From contig CAJBVG010000289.1 in assembly GCA_903958995.1 (NCBI GenBank), positions 1 through 33,232 of the forward strand: 33,232 nucleotides of DNA. The letters are read 5' to 3'. Positions within the stretch are counted from its first letter, which is position 1. Each line of letters begins with the position of its first letter. Positions 24,185-31,650 of the stretch are shown here, piece by piece. The position numbers were made by a program, and so were the translations under genes. The notes beneath the pieces are model-generated. The model worked only from the letters and a program-made list of their open reading frames with translations, was not told the DNA's origin and ran no database searches. This stretch comes from an uncultured bacterium. GTDB taxonomy: Bacteria > Bacteroidota > Bacteroidia > Sphingobacteriales > Sphingobacteriaceae.

Positions 24185-26800
24185 ATGAAAATACTGAGTA
24201 TACAAGCGTTGAGAGGCCCAAACATTTGGAGTGTACGTCGCAAAAAATTAATACAAATGCGTCTCGACCTTGAAGATATGGAGCAAAAACCAAGTAATTT
24301 GGTGGATGGCTTCCCTGAACGTTTAGAAGCATTGTTCCCAACAATGTATGAGCATCGTTGCTCTGAAGGTGTTGCTGGTGGCTTTTTTATGCGTGTTCGT
24401 CGCGGTACATGGATGGGACATGTTATTGAACACATTGCTTTAGAAATTCAAACACTCGCTGGAATGGAAACAGGGTTCGGTAGAACTCGTGAAACAAAAA
24501 CTCCCGGTATATACAATGTTGTTTTTAGCTATACTGAAGAAAGTGTAGGCTTATTTGCTGGTGAAGCTGCGGTTCGTATTGCCGAAGCCTTAATCTCTGG
24601 TGATGAGTATGATCTTTCTGCCGACATTAAACGAATGCGAGAAATTCGCGAAGAAGTGCGTTTAGGTCCTAGTACCTCTTCTTTAGTAGACGAAGCTGTT
24701 TCTCGTGATATTCCGTGGATTCGCTTAGGCACTAATTCTCTTATTCAATTAGGGTATGGTGTAAACCAAGCTCGTTTCCAAGCAACCATTACCGATAAAA
24801 CATCAAACATCGCAGTTGATATTGCTTGTAATAAGGAACTCACTAAAAAAATGTTATACAATGCAGCAATCCCTGTTGCAAAAGGCGATATCGTTATTGA
24901 TGAAGAAGATCTTAAACGTTGCATCGATCGTATCGGCTTCCCAATTGTTTTAAAACCTCTAGACGGTAATCATGGTAAAGGTGCTTCCATCAATGTAAAA
25001 AACATGGAAGATGCACTTGCTGGTTTAGAGTTTGCAAAAAAATATTCTAGAAAAGTAATTGTTGAGCGTTTTATTACAGGATATGATTTCCGTGTTTTAG
25101 TAATCGACAATAAAGTGGTTGCTGCTGCACAACGTGTACCCGCAAATGTTAAAGGTGACGGAAAATATAATGTTCAAGAATTAATTGACAAGGAAAATTT
25201 AGACCCTCGTCGTGGTTACGGACATGAAAACGTTTTAACAGAAATTACTGTTGATCGAGATACGACCGACCTACTGGATAAAATGGGATATACTTTAGAT
25301 ACCATTCCTAAAAAAGGGGAGATTGTTTATCTAAAATCAACCGCTAATCTTTCTACTGGTGGAACTTCTATTGATGTAACCGACATGATGCATCCAGAAA
25401 ATATTTTCTTATCTGAGCGCATCTCTCGTGTAATTGGATTAGATGTTTGTGGTATTGATATCATGGCAGAAAATTTAACTCAACCTTTAAAAGAAAATGG
25501 TGGAGTAATTTTAGAAGTAAATGCTGCTCCTGGATTTCGTATGCACTTAGCTCCTGCAGAAGGATTGCCGAGAAACGTTGCTGCTCCAGTAATCGACATG
25601 CTTTACCCTTTAGGTAAACCTTCTCGTATTCCTATTATCGCTGTAACTGGAACAAATGGTAAAACTACAACGACTCGTTTAATTGCACACATCGTGAAAA
25701 ATATGGGTTACCGTGTGGGCTTTACTACTTCAGATGGTATCTACGTTCAAAATCATATGCTCGAAAAGGGCGATACCACTGGACCATACAGTGCTGAATT
25801 TATTTTAAAAGATCCTACTGTTGATTTTGCTATTCTTGAAACTGCTCGTGGTGGTATTCTTCGTTCGGGTTTAGGATTTAGTCGTTGCGATATTGGTGTC
25901 ATTACTAATATTCAAGAAGATCATTTAGGATTAAACGATATCGATACGCTAGAAGATGTTGCACGTGTAAAATCTACTGTTGTAAAAAGTGTTAAGAAAG
26001 ATGGATGGGCAGTATTAAATGCAGAAGATGAATATTGTGTAAAAGTTGCTGGGGAACTCGATTGTAAAATTGCCTATTTCAGTTTAGATGAAAATAATCC
26101 TGTGATTAAGAAACATTGCAAAGCCGGTGGAATTGCAGCGATCTATGAAAACGGATTTGTAACCATTAAAAAAGGTGATTGGAAAATCCGTGTTGAAAAA
26201 GTTACAACCATACCTTTAACACTTGGCGGTAAAGCACAATTCATGATTGCCAATGTGTTGGCTGCAACTCTTGCTGGATATTTATATGGCTTCAAAACAG
26301 AAGACATGCGTTTATCTCTTGAAACATTTATTCCATCTGCTGCGCAAACGCCAGGTCGTATGAACATATTTAATTTCAAAGAATTTAAAGTGATGATCGA
26401 CTTTGCCCATAACCCTTCAGGATACATGGCTGTAGAGAGTTTCTTAAATCAAATTGAAAGCCCTTATAAAGTTGGAATTATCGCTGGTGTTGGCGATAGA
26501 AGAGATCAAGATATTACCGATTGCGGTGCAATCGCTGCTCGTATGTTCGATCATATTATTATTCGTCAGGAAAAACATTTACGCGGAAGAACAGAAGAAG
26601 AAATTATCAACTTAATTTTAAAAGGAATTAATTCTGTAGATAAAAAAATATCGTACGAAATTATACCGAAAGAAGTAGAAGCCATTAAACATGCTATTTC
26701 AACAGCACAACCGGGTACATTCATCACAGCATTAAGTGATGTAATTACCAATGCTATTGATATTGTTCAAAGTTATTTGGATAAAGAAGCGGGCCTTTAA
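24185..26800 (+). CDS. cphA: Cyanophycin synthetase CphA
   Basis: CphA builds cyanophycin by adding Asp to the backbone and then Arg to each Asp side chain, one ATP per step. The 871-residue length is that of CphA1 enzymes (about 870-900). Residues 1-160 form the N-terminal domain. An ATP-grasp domain follows (KPLDGNHGKG at 257-266, EVNAAPGFRMH at 444-454). From about 480 comes a Mur-ligase-like domain with Walker A GTNGKTTTT (489-497), NIQEDHLGL and DFAHNPSGY. Both active centres look intact. The gene has its own 3' hairpin with T-run (26824-26866) and is divergent from the degradation genes, which allows opposite control. The low-GC leader has no clear consensus promoter. Confidence 0.97.
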   Translation: MKILSIQALRGPNIWSVRRKKLIQMRLDLEDMEQKPSNLVDGFPERLEALFPTMYEHRCSEGVAGGFFMRVRRGTWMGHVIEHIALEIQTLAGMETGFGRTRETKTPGIYNVVFSYTEESVGLFAGEAAVRIAEALISGDEYDLSADIKRMREIREEVRLGPSTSSLVDEAVSRDIPWIRLGTNSLIQLGYGVNQARFQATITDKTSNIAVDIACNKELTKKMLYNAAIPVAKGDIVIDEEDLKRCIDRIGFPIVLKPLDGNHGKGASINVKNMEDALAGLEFAKKYSRKVIVERFITGYDFRVLVIDNKVVAAAQRVPANVKGDGKYNVQELIDKENLDPRRGYGHENVLTEITVDRDTTDLLDKMGYTLDTIPKKGEIVYLKSTANLSTGGTSIDVTDMMHPENIFLSERISRVIGLDVCGIDIMAENLTQPLKENGGVILEVNAAPGFRMHLAPAEGLPRNVAAPVIDMLYPLGKPSRIPIIAVTGTNGKTTTTRLIAHIVKNMGYRVGFTTSDGIYVQNHMLEKGDTTGPYSAEFILKDPTVDFAILETARGGILRSGLGFSRCDIGVITNIQEDHLGLNDIDTLEDVARVKSTVVKSVKKDGWAVLNAEDEYCVKVAGELDCKIAYFSLDENNPVIKKHCKAGGIAAIYENGFVTIKKGDWKIRVEKVTTIPLTLGGKAQFMIANVLAATLAGYLYGFKTEDMRLSLETFIPSAAQTPGRMNIFNFKEFKVMIDFAHNPSGYMAVESFLNQIESPYKVGIIAGVGDRRDQDITDCGAIAARMFDHIIIRQEKHLRGRTEEEIINLILKGINSVDKKISYEIIPKEVEAIKHAISTAQPGTFITALSDVITNAIDIVQSYLDKEAGL

Positions 26801-26866
26801 TCGAATTGTCGAAATGACGAATTAGCGAATTGTCGAAACCCCTGTGTTTTGCAATTCGCTTTTTTT
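26801..26866 (+). terminator. Terminator of cphA built from 8-base repeats (nCGAATTn)
   Basis: Immediately after the cphA stop, five exact 8-base units run from 26801 to 26840: TCGAATTG, TCGAAATG, ACGAATTA, GCGAATTG, TCGAAACC. AGCGAATTG (26824-26832) pairs with CAATTCGCT (26852-26860), followed by a run of T to 26866: a regular intrinsic terminator. It belongs to the periodic hairpin family described at the other loci, but only one unit is mirrored on the 3' side. Confidence 0.8.
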
Positions 26867-26924
26867 GTTTCAATAAACTCTAAAATACTTTTTTCTATTA
26901 TCTATTTTCTAATTACATTTAAAC

Positions 26925-27671
26925 ATGAGAAAATCAGTTATCATCAGCGGTGCAGGCTCTGGAATTGGAAGAGCTATTGCCATTCGTTTAAGTGAATTAA
27001 ATTTCGATTGTTATTTGCTTGGTCGTAATGCTGTGCATTTACAAAAAACATTAATTGCTTTAAAAGATGGTGATCATTATATTTTGAGTGCTGATATAAA
27101 AAATAAAGAAAGCTTAGCCTCTACGCTTTCAACGCTACGCAGGCCAGTTGATGCATTAATTGCAAATGCAGGAATTGGTGGCGAAAATACTTGGGGGGAT
27201 AGCGATCGTTGGAATGATATTGTAGAAACAAATTTAACGGGTACTTACAATTTCATTAATACTTTTTTGCCTCACTTAAAAGCTTCTACTTCGCCATACA
27301 AACACATCGTAATGACTTCCTCTATTCTTGCTCGTTTAGGTGTAGCAAACTACACTGCGTATTGCGCGTCTAAAGCTGGCTTGCTAGGACTTATGCGCTC
27401 AATGTCTATTCAATTTGCCGATGATAAAATTTTAGTTAACGCTATTTGTCCTGGTTGGGTAAATACTCAAATGTCGCAAGATGGTATGCAAGGAATTGCA
27501 AATGGAATTGGTGTAAGTGTTCAAGAATTTTATGATATCGCTATGCAATCTGTTCCATTACGTAAAATGTCGGAACCTTCTGAAATTGCTGACCTTGTAG
27601 CTTATTTGCTGCATCAACAAAGTGTAACCGGACAAACGTTTGATATTAATAATGGCGCTTTGATGAGCTAA
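26925..27671 (+). CDS. SDR family NAD(P)-dependent oxidoreductase
   Basis: A 248-residue classical short-chain dehydrogenase/reductase, cytoplasmic. The cofactor motif is GAGSGIG (9-15), NAG is at 81-83, the catalytic Ser is in TSS (131-133), and Tyr146/Lys150 lie in YCASK. The C-terminal part (VNAICPGWVNTQM ... EIADLVAYLLHQQSVTGQTFDINNG) resembles FabG/3-oxoacyl-ACP-reductase-like members. Substrate cannot be deduced. It follows cphA after a terminator and seems to be transcribed alone. Confidence 0.92.
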   Translation: MRKSVIISGAGSGIGRAIAIRLSELNFDCYLLGRNAVHLQKTLIALKDGDHYILSADIKNKESLASTLSTLRRPVDALIANAGIGGENTWGDSDRWNDIVETNLTGTYNFINTFLPHLKASTSPYKHIVMTSSILARLGVANYTAYCASKAGLLGLMRSMSIQFADDKILVNAICPGWVNTQMSQDGMQGIANGIGVSVQEFYDIAMQSVPLRKMSEPSEIADLVAYLLHQQSVTGQTFDINNGALMS

Positions 27672-27762
27672 GTATATTGTATTATGTACAAAGTATTATG
27701 TACAAAGTATTATGTATTAAATAAAAAATACTTAATACTTTGTACATAATACTTAATACATT
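27672..27762. repeat. Periodic hairpin, 7-base unit (GTATTAT/GTACAAA)
   Basis: Thirteen 7-base units run without a break from 27672 to 27762. GTATATT, GTATTAT and GTACAAA alternate, then ATAAAAA at the turn, then complementary ATACTTA, ATACTTT, GTACATA, ATACTTA and ATACATT. The arms form a long stem (for example GTATTATGTACAAAGTATTA against 27731-27750). It starts at the stop codon of the SDR gene and lies between that gene and the convergent FAD oxidoreductase, so it probably ends both transcripts. Confidence 0.83.
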
Positions 27763-27765
27763 TTT

Positions 27766-27812
27766 ACCAGTCACCAGCTACTATCCCGATAGCTATCGGG
27801 AACCAGTCACCA
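27766..27812. repeat. 18-bp palindrome between 11-bp direct repeats (mini-insertion candidate)
   Basis: The perfect palindrome TCCCGATAGCTATCGGGA (27784-27801) is flanked by two copies of ACCAGTCACCA (27766-27776 and 27802-27812), 36 bases apart. The arrangement looks like a small element of about 25 bases with a target-site duplication, though other origins are possible. The second copy and half the palindrome are coding: they supply the last residues (VTGSR) and the TAG stop of the FAD oxidoreductase. Confidence 0.7.
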
Positions 27813-28935
27813 AAAGAGCTACTTCCTCCCCAATCTTCGATCCAATAGCAACGCCCATTCCATTACATCGTACGGCACAATAAACGTTTGGACTAAGTTC
27901 CTTTATGATGGGTGATAATGTTTCTCCAAATGCCATGATACCACTCCACTCCATATCGAATTCCCAGTGGGTATTTTTTAAAATAATTTCATTTAGAATT
28001 CTTGTAATTTCATTTTTTATTTCTGCTGTTATTCCAAATGTAGTGGTGGTTTCTTTTTCAAAATTTAAATTTCTACCTCCACCAATTAGTACACGGTCAT
28101 CGACATTTCTGAAATAAAAATATCCTTCATCATAATGGAAGGTTCCTTTGAGTGATAAATTTTTTATTGGTTTTGTTATGAATACTTGTCCACGCCCGGG
28201 AGTAATTTCTAACTCTGGCAATAACTCTTTTGCAAAAGCATTTGTACATATAATTACCTTTTGGGTATTGATGTTAAAATGTTCTGTAACTATTTTAATG
28301 TTGGACAACACTTCCTTCTCTTTCTCATACCCTTTCACTTCGTGACCAAACAGAATTTCAATTCCACTATCTCTGCATTTATTGATTAATGCTTGCATCA
28401 TTTTTCCGGAATGAATTTGTGCTTCATACGGATTGAAAATTAAATGCTTCACATTACTTAAGCCTAGTTCGGAAATTTTTTCATCAGCCAAATGAAAAAC
28501 TTGTTTACCAATCGTGTCTTTTAATAATGAGTTAAAATAATTTAACTGCCCTACACATTCTTCCCAAAGCAATTCATCTTTCTCCGTAAAAACTTCATAT
28601 CCTCCCCAGTTATTAAAATCAATAACATCATCACCTAAAGCTTGGCGTAATTTTTTTAATCCCTCCCAACGTTTTTTCACGAGGTGTAACAATTCCGTTT
28701 CCGAGCTTTTCTGTAATTGAACAATAAGTTCAGAAAGACTTCCAAAACAAGCAAAACCAGCGTTTTTGGTGCTTGCCCCATCGGGTAAAAACGATCGCTC
28801 TAGCACTAAAACATTAGCACTAGGTTTCTTGTTCTTTATTTCAAGGGCGGCAAACAAACCAACAATACCTGCACCAATGATAACATAGTCGGCATCCTTA
28901 AAAAATGACGTTCTTTCCCAATACGATTGGTTCAT
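27793..28935 (-). CDS. FAD-dependent oxidoreductase (DadA/glycine-oxidase-like)
   Basis: A 380-residue flavoprotein of the DAO superfamily, likely oxidising an amine or amino acid. The FAD-binding fingerprint is DYVIIGAGIVGL (16-27) with GAGIVG at 21-26. A second family signature is STKNAGFACFGS (about 55-66), where FAD-contacting residues lie in DAO relatives. Further on are EITPGRGQVFITKPI, FYFRNVDDRVLIGGGR and a C-terminal VAIGSKIGEEVALLV motif that closes the FAD site. The substrate cannot be assigned. The last five residues and the stop derive from the palindrome/direct-repeat structure at 27766-27812. It converges on the SDR gene and is divergent from the zinc peptidase. Confidence 0.9.
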   Translation of the reverse strand: MNQSYWERTSFFKDADYVIIGAGIVGLFAALEIKNKKPSANVLVLERSFLPDGASTKNAGFACFGSLSELIVQLQKSSETELLHLVKKRWEGLKKLRQALGDDVIDFNNWGGYEVFTEKDELLWEECVGQLNYFNSLLKDTIGKQVFHLADEKISELGLSNVKHLIFNPYEAQIHSGKMMQALINKCRDSGIEILFGHEVKGYEKEKEVLSNIKIVTEHFNINTQKVIICTNAFAKELLPELEITPGRGQVFITKPIKNLSLKGTFHYDEGYFYFRNVDDRVLIGGGRNLNFEKETTTTFGITAEIKNEITRILNEIILKNTHWEFDMEWSGIMAFGETLSPIIKELSPNVYCAVRCNGMGVAIGSKIGEEVALLVTGSR

Positions 28936-28958
28936 GTGATACTATTTTGGTAAATTTG
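28927..28958 (+). promoter_or_regulatory. Promoter of the YugP-type zinc peptidase gene
   Basis: TTG (28927-28929), a 21-base spacer, then TAAATTTG (28951-28958), an exact TAnnTTTG. The start of transcription would be near 28965, leaving a leader of about 70 bases before the ATG at 29035. The TTG overlaps the first codons of the divergent FAD oxidoreductase. Confidence 0.55.
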
Positions 28959-29034
28959 ACGTAATTAGTACGAAATGTCAGTGTTTTGAAAGTGGCATTC
29001 GCTTTGATTAAAGGTATTTAAAAAATTAGAAATT

Positions 29035-29715
29035 ATGGGATTCATGTATATTATTATGATCGGGTTTTTACTTCTTAGCTTTATTATTAGCTGGAGATTT
29101 AAATCGAAGTTCAATGAGTATTCACAACAGATGTTGATGAATGGTTTGTCGGGCAAAGAGATTGCCGAAAAAATGTTAACTGATCATGGCATTACTGATG
29201 TAAAAGTTATTTCAGTAGAAGGTTCTTTATCGGACCATTATAACCCAGCAGATAAAACAGTTAATCTTAGTCCTGATGTTTATCATGGTAGATCAGTTGC
29301 TTCTGCTGCTGTTGCTGCACACGAGTGCGGTCACGCAGTACAACACGCTACAGCATACTCTTGGTTAAACTTCCGTTCTGCTATGGTTCCTGCATTATCT
29401 GTAAGTTCAAAATATATGCAGTGGATTTTATTAGGTGGTATCTTATTACTTAATACATTTCCTGCATTATTGTTAATCGGTATTTTATTGTTTGCATTAA
29501 CTACTGTGTTTAGTTTTGTAACACTTCCTGTAGAATTTGATGCAAGTAACCGTGCGATTGCTTGGTTAGAAACCAATAACATTACACAACGTAATGAAAC
29601 CGAAACTGCAAAAAGCGCATTGAAATGGGCAGCTAGTACTTATGTCATTGCAGCCTTGAGTTCATTAGCTACATTGGTATACTACATTATGATCTTTATG
29701 GGTCGCCGTGACTAA
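29035..29715 (+). CDS. YugP-type membrane zinc metallopeptidase (Zn_peptidase_2)
   Basis: A 226-residue membrane protein. Residues 1-20 form a membrane segment, AAHECGHAVQHA places the zinc motif HECGH at 96-100, and two to three hydrophobic helices follow (about 115-165 and 205-222). The sequence EFDASNRAIAWLE (about 168-180) supplies the likely third zinc ligand. This is the layout of the YugP/PF04298 family, putative neutral zinc proteases of unknown substrate. It stands alone with its own promoter and is followed by the repeat-flanked S23-type ORF. Confidence 0.92.
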   Translation: MGFMYIIMIGFLLLSFIISWRFKSKFNEYSQQMLMNGLSGKEIAEKMLTDHGITDVKVISVEGSLSDHYNPADKTVNLSPDVYHGRSVASAAVAAHECGHAVQHATAYSWLNFRSAMVPALSVSSKYMQWILLGGILLLNTFPALLLIGILLFALTTVFSFVTLPVEFDASNRAIAWLETNNITQRNETETAKSALKWAASTYVIAALSSLATLVYYIMIFMGRRD

Positions 29716-29720
29716 CCTTG

Positions 29721-30176
29721 GGTTAATAGGTTAATATGTTATTGGGTTATTTTAAGTGTGAGTTTATTGATTAAGTGTGGGTGATATGAATAGCTTTGAA
29801 GAATTAGAATGTTGGAAAAAAAGTGCTGAACTTAGAAAAGATATTTCTGCTTTGGTAAAGTCTTTTCCAACATTTGAAAAATATGCTTTATCTAGTCAAA
29901 TGATTAGGTGTTCGAGATCTGTCACGAACAATATTGCGGAGGGTTTTGGACGTTTTCATTTTCAAGAAAATGCTCAATTTTGCAGACAATCTAGAGGTTC
30001 TTTGTTTGAATTAATAGACCACTTATCAATAGCTCTTGAAGAAGAATATATTGATGAGGAGAAACACCTTGAACTTAAATCTAGTTGCTTGAATTGTATT
30101 AAAATACTGAACGGTTATATAAAATATTTGTTAGACGCAAAACACAATAACAAATAACTCAATAACCTAATAACCT
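29721..30176. repeat. Inverted 8-base-unit arms enclosing an S23-family ORF
   Basis: Left arm: four 8-base units at 29721-29752 (GGTTAATA twice, TGTTATTG, GGTTATTT). Right arm: four units at 30145-30176 (CAATAACA, AATAACTC, AATAACCT twice), the complement of the left type. About 25 of 31 positions match with one gap. The enclosed 392 bases are essentially the four-helix-bundle ORF. The right arm contains that ORF's last four codons and also the first bases of the apaG stop codon. It is the filled counterpart of the ORF-less element at 12790-12861, with which it shares GTTATTGAGTTAT. Confidence 0.75.
29786..30157 (+). CDS. Four-helix-bundle protein, S23/23S-rRNA-intervening-sequence family
   Basis: A 123-residue protein beginning at the ATG at 29786; an in-frame GTG at 29777 would add three residues. 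Helical throughout, with the family pattern FEELECWKKSAELRKDI, YALSSQMIRCSRSVTNNIAEGFGR (the IAEGFGR signature at about 49-55), FCRQSRGSLFELIDHL and a last helix ending KYLLDAKHNNK. Relatives are encoded in the intervening sequences of some 23S rRNA genes and elsewhere in Bacteroidota genomes; the fold is a basic four-helix bundle also found in Avd proteins of diversity-generating retroelements. The molecular role is unknown. No rRNA or reverse transcriptase is nearby. It is enclosed by inverted 8-base-unit arms. Confidence 0.88.
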   Translation: MNSFEELECWKKSAELRKDISALVKSFPTFEKYALSSQMIRCSRSVTNNIAEGFGRFHFQENAQFCRQSRGSLFELIDHLSIALEEEYIDEEKHLELKSSCLNCIKILNGYIKYLLDAKHNNK

Positions 30177-30561
30177 AATTTAACTTGAACGAGCAAAGCA
30201 ATTGAAAATCCGGTATCTGCACTTCAAACAATTGTTCATCAACAATTCGTTTGAAAGTATAAGTTCCCCACATTTTTCCCATTTCTGTTTTTAGATTACA
30301 CCCAGATACATACGCGTGTATTTCGCCTGGTTCTAAAATGGGTTGCACGCCAATTACTCCTTCGCCTTCAACTTCTCTATGAGTACCATTAGAGTCGAAA
30401 ATAAACCAATGTCTAGATAATAATTGAACCGTATAATCAGATTGATTTTCGATTTTGATTTTATAAGCAAACATAAAATGAGAATTCGCCGGATTAGAAT
30501 ACTCCGGTTGGTAAGTCGTTTCGACTGTTATCTTAACACCTTCTGTAATTTTAGTTGCCAT
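30175..30561 (-). CDS. apaG: ApaG domain protein
   Basis: A 128-residue cytoplasmic protein with the ApaG fibronectin-III-like fold: ITEGVKITVETTYQPEYS, FAYKIKIENQSDYTVQLLSRHWFI, then VEGEGVIGVQPILEPGEIHAYVSGCNLKTEMGKMWGTY, matching the family's GEGVVGxQPxLxPGexfxYtSGxxLxtpxGxMxGxY pattern. Length is normal (about 125). ApaG is linked to Co2+/Mg2+ tolerance and Ap4A metabolism in enterobacteria, but its biochemical activity is unsettled. Its stop codon overlaps the right arm of the S23 element. dusB lies upstream on the same strand with a 47-base gap. Confidence 0.94.
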   Translation of the reverse strand: MATKITEGVKITVETTYQPEYSNPANSHFMFAYKIKIENQSDYTVQLLSRHWFIFDSNGTHREVEGEGVIGVQPILEPGEIHAYVSGCNLKTEMGKMWGTYTFKRIVDEQLFEVQIPDFQLLCSFKLN

Positions 30562-30608
30562 AATATATTATGGGATAAATATAAAAGTTTGCTGTTTATT
30601 TCAAACTA

Positions 30609-31598
30609 TTAAATTGATAATATTAGATTAAGTTTTGAAATTTCTTCGAATAAATCTAATATCTCTTCTGTTGTTCCTGCCTGCACCAACTTCATTCTAT
30701 ATTCTTTGAAATTTTCAATTCCCTTAAAATAGTTTGCATAATGTCTACGCATTTCAAATATGCCTGTTTTAGTACCTTTCCACTCAATTGATTTCTCGAA
30801 ATGAGTTCTGCAGCTTTCTACTCGCTCTTCCATAGTTGGTGGTGCTAATTTTTCACCTGTTGCATAGAAATGCTTTATCTCTCTAAATATCCAAGGATAA
30901 CCAATTGCCGCTCTTCCTACCATAATGCCATCCACTTCGTACTCTTTCATCCAAAGCATCGCTTTCTCTGGGGAGTCAATATCTCCATTACCAAAAATTG
31001 GAATGCTCATGCGTGGATTCTTTTTCACTTCACGAATTAAAGTCCAATCGGCATGCCCCTTATACATCTGTGAACGTGTTCTACCGTGTATGGTTAATGC
31101 TTTAATGCCTACATCTTGTAATCGCTCTGCTACCTCTACTACATTTTTAGTATTATCATCCCAACCCAACCTTGTTTTTACGGTAACTGGCAAATGGGTT
31201 GCCTTAACAACCGCCTCAGTCATCTTCACCATTTTATCAATATCCTGAAGCAAACTAGCTCCAGCACCCCTACAAGCAACATTCTTTACGGGGCAACCAT
31301 AGTTAATATCGATTAAATCTGGATTAGCCTGAGTAGCGATTTCTGTCGCCTCGCGCATCGATTCAATATTGCTTCCAAAAATTTGGATGCCAATTGGTCG
31401 CTCATATTCGAAAATATCAAGCTTTGCCTTGCTCTTCGCAGCATCTCTAATTAAGCCCTCTGAGGAGATAAATTCGGTATACATCATGTCCACGCCATTT
31501 TGCTTACACACGAAACGGAAAGGTGGATCACTCACATCTTCCATTGGCGCTAACAATAATGGGAACTCTCCCAATTCAATATTTCCTATCTTTACCAT
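30609..31598 (-). CDS. dusB: tRNA-dihydrouridine synthase (DusB type)
   Basis: A flavoenzyme that reduces uridine to dihydrouridine in tRNA. The start chosen is the ATG at 31598 (329 residues, MVKIGNIELGEFPLLLAPMEDVSD), a typical family N-terminus; five more codons upstream are open. A TIM barrel with FMN is indicated by LAPMEDVSDPPFR (16-28), DINYGCPVKNVACRGAGASLLQ with the catalytic Cys102 in GCP, VTVKTRLGWDD, IHGRTRSQMYKGHADW, IFGNGDI and GIMVGRAAIGYPWIF. A helical RNA-binding C-terminal domain follows (MRRHYANYFKGI). It is divergent from the CPBP protease gene. Confidence 0.95.
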   Translation of the reverse strand: MVKIGNIELGEFPLLLAPMEDVSDPPFRFVCKQNGVDMMYTEFISSEGLIRDAAKSKAKLDIFEYERPIGIQIFGSNIESMREATEIATQANPDLIDINYGCPVKNVACRGAGASLLQDIDKMVKMTEAVVKATHLPVTVKTRLGWDDNTKNVVEVAERLQDVGIKALTIHGRTRSQMYKGHADWTLIREVKKNPRMSIPIFGNGDIDSPEKAMLWMKEYEVDGIMVGRAAIGYPWIFREIKHFYATGEKLAPPTMEERVESCRTHFEKSIEWKGTKTGIFEMRRHYANYFKGIENFKEYRMKLVQAGTTEEILDLFEEISKLNLILSI

Positions 31599-31650
31599 AA
31601 TATATAAATGCAAAAATAAATAAAATATTCATTCTTAATCGATTATTAAA

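Noticed and set aside
29786..30157. Avd protein of a diversity-generating retroelement
   Set aside because: No reverse transcriptase, template repeat or variable repeat is in the window; only the fold family is shared.
29716..30180. Possible fragment of a 23S rRNA gene around the S23-family ORF
   Set aside because: The flanks are protein-coding genes (zinc peptidase and apaG) and periodic repeat arms; no rRNA-like sequence is visible.
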